Source: CANKBT01 sp038236005
GTDB taxonomy: Bacteria; Actinomycetota; Actinomycetes; Mycobacteriales; SCTD01
Direction of reading: 5' to 3'
Length of the DNA: 13,828 nt
Assembly (NCBI GenBank): GCA_038236005.1
Contig: JBBSTI010000093.1
Coordinates: 1-13,828 of the forward strand
A program made the translations under genes and the position numbers. The notes beneath the pieces were generated by a model, which worked only from the letters and a program-made list of their open reading frames with translations, did no database searches and was not told the DNA's origin. Every line of letters begins with the position of its first letter. Position 1 is the stretch's first letter. Below are positions 13,058 through 13,828 of the stretch, in pieces.

Positions 13058-13828
13058 GTGAGCGCCCGCCTGTTGCCCGGAGCCCCTGTCGCCGACGCCG
13101 TGTATGCGGACCTGAGGCCGAGGATCGCGGCGCTGACCGCAGCCGGGCATCGCCCCGGGCTCGGAACCATCCTGGTCGGCGAGGACAGCGCCAGCGCCGG
13201 CTACGTCCGGATGAAGATGGACCGGGCGGCCGAGCTCGGGCTGACCAGCCCGCACGTGCACCTGCCCGAGGACTGCAGCCAGGCCGACCTGGTGGCCGCT
13301 ATCGCTGACCTCAACGTCTCGAGCGAGGTGGACGCGATGCTCGTGCAGCACCCGACGCCGCGGCAGATCGACTTCGAGGCCGCGCTGCTGGAGATGGACC
13401 CGGACAAAGACGTGGACGGTCTGCACCCGGTCAACATGGGTCGCCTCGCGCTCGGGATGCCCGGCCCGGTGCCGTGCACCCCCGCCGGGATCGAGGCGCT
13501 GCTCGCCCACCACGGCATCGAGATCAGCGGCAAGGAGGTCTGCATCCTCGGCCGCGGCACCACCCTGGGCCGGCCGCTGGCCCTGCTCCTGTCGCAGAAA
13601 CGTCCGACCGCCAACGCAGCCGTGACGGTCGTCCACACCGGCGTGCCGGACTGGGACCGTTACACCCGCCGGGCTGACGTCGTCGTCGCTGCGGTGGGCG
13701 TACCGGGGATCCTGAGGCCTGAGCACATCGCCGAGGGTGCGACCGTCGTGGGCGGTGGGGTGCGCTACGAGGGCAAGAAGCTGCTGCCCGACGTCGACGA
13801 GGCCTGCAACGACAAGGCCGGTGCGATC
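13058..13828 (+). CDS. folD: Methylene-THF dehydrogenase / methenyl-THF cyclohydrolase, 5' part
   Basis: These are the first 257 codons; the frame is open to the window edge and roughly 30 residues are missing. FolD interconverts 5,10-methylene- and 10-formyl-tetrahydrofolate with NADP, supplying the formyl donor for PurN and PurH. Active-site residues are present: Tyr49 and Lys53 (GYVRMK), Gln97 (VQHPTP) and Asp120 (KDVDGLHP), matching E. coli Tyr50, Lys54, Gln98 and Asp121. The nucleotide domain has PCTPAGI, GRGTTLGRP (E. coli GRSNIVGRP) and VVVAAVGVPG. VQHPTP in place of VQLPLP, and VVGGGV in place of the usual VIDVG-type strand, are departures from the common form. The GTG at 13058 is set by the leaderless -10 at 13046 and by a normal-length N-terminus. 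Confidence 0.96.
   Translation, partial: MSARLLPGAPVADAVYADLRPRIAALTAAGHRPGLGTILVGEDSASAGYVRMKMDRAAELGLTSPHVHLPEDCSQADLVAAIADLNVSSEVDAMLVQHPTPRQIDFEAALLEMDPDKDVDGLHPVNMGRLALGMPGPVPCTPAGIEALLAHHGIEISGKEVCILGRGTTLGRPLALLLSQKRPTANAAVTVVHTGVPDWDRYTRRADVVVAAVGVPGILRPEHIAEGATVVGGGVRYEGKKLLPDVDEACNDKAGAI

Overview
The window looks like chromosomal DNA from a high-GC Gram-positive bacterium (Actinomycetes). The base composition is very GC-rich, GTG starts are frequent, several genes look leaderless, and the conserved genes run in an order familiar from actinobacteria: sucC-sucD, then a DUF6350/PerM-type membrane protein, then purN-purH, then folD. I cannot place it to genus from the sequence alone; a Nocardioides-like or Frankia/Geodermatophilus-like relative would fit.

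Layout, left to right. (1) Positions 2-1287: the 3' end of sucC and all of sucD, overlapping by four bases. (2) Positions 1296-1362: a strong nested inverted repeat in the short gap between convergent genes, a likely two-way terminator. (3) Positions 1375-2878, minus strand: an ECF sigma factor of the SigE-like type, overlapping an unrecognised single-pass membrane protein. (4) Positions 3010-4188: the DUF6350/PerM-like polytopic membrane protein, divergent from the sigma gene. (5) Positions 4193-5088, minus strand: two small, similarly built two-helix membrane proteins. Divergent from them at 5129-5818 is an unrecognised, cysteine-free, helical-repeat protein. (6) Positions 5899-8102: purN and purH, overlapping by four bases. 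(7) Positions 8121-13039, minus strand: the accessory block. In transcription order it holds an uncharacterised SAM-methyltransferase-like protein, a BphO-type heme oxygenase, a full bacteriophytochrome with GGDEF and EAL output domains, and a 2H-phosphoesterase (LigT-like) protein. The first three are joined by four-base start/stop overlaps. (8) Positions 13058-13828: folD, running off the window.

How the genes work together. SucCD is the substrate-level phosphorylation step of the TCA cycle. FolD makes 10-formyl-tetrahydrofolate, the one-carbon donor consumed by PurN and by the transformylase half of PurH, so purN, purH and folD form a functional set. The minus-strand block between purH and folD is a self-contained light-sensing cassette: BphO should make biliverdin from heme, BphP should bind it through Cys30, and its GGDEF and EAL domains, both with the catalytic signatures intact, should make and break cyclic-di-GMP. 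The tightly coupled methyltransferase and the downstream phosphoesterase are the unexplained partners and the most interesting part of the window. No gap between genes exceeds 300 bases, and I saw no tRNA, rRNA, CRISPR array or insertion sequence.
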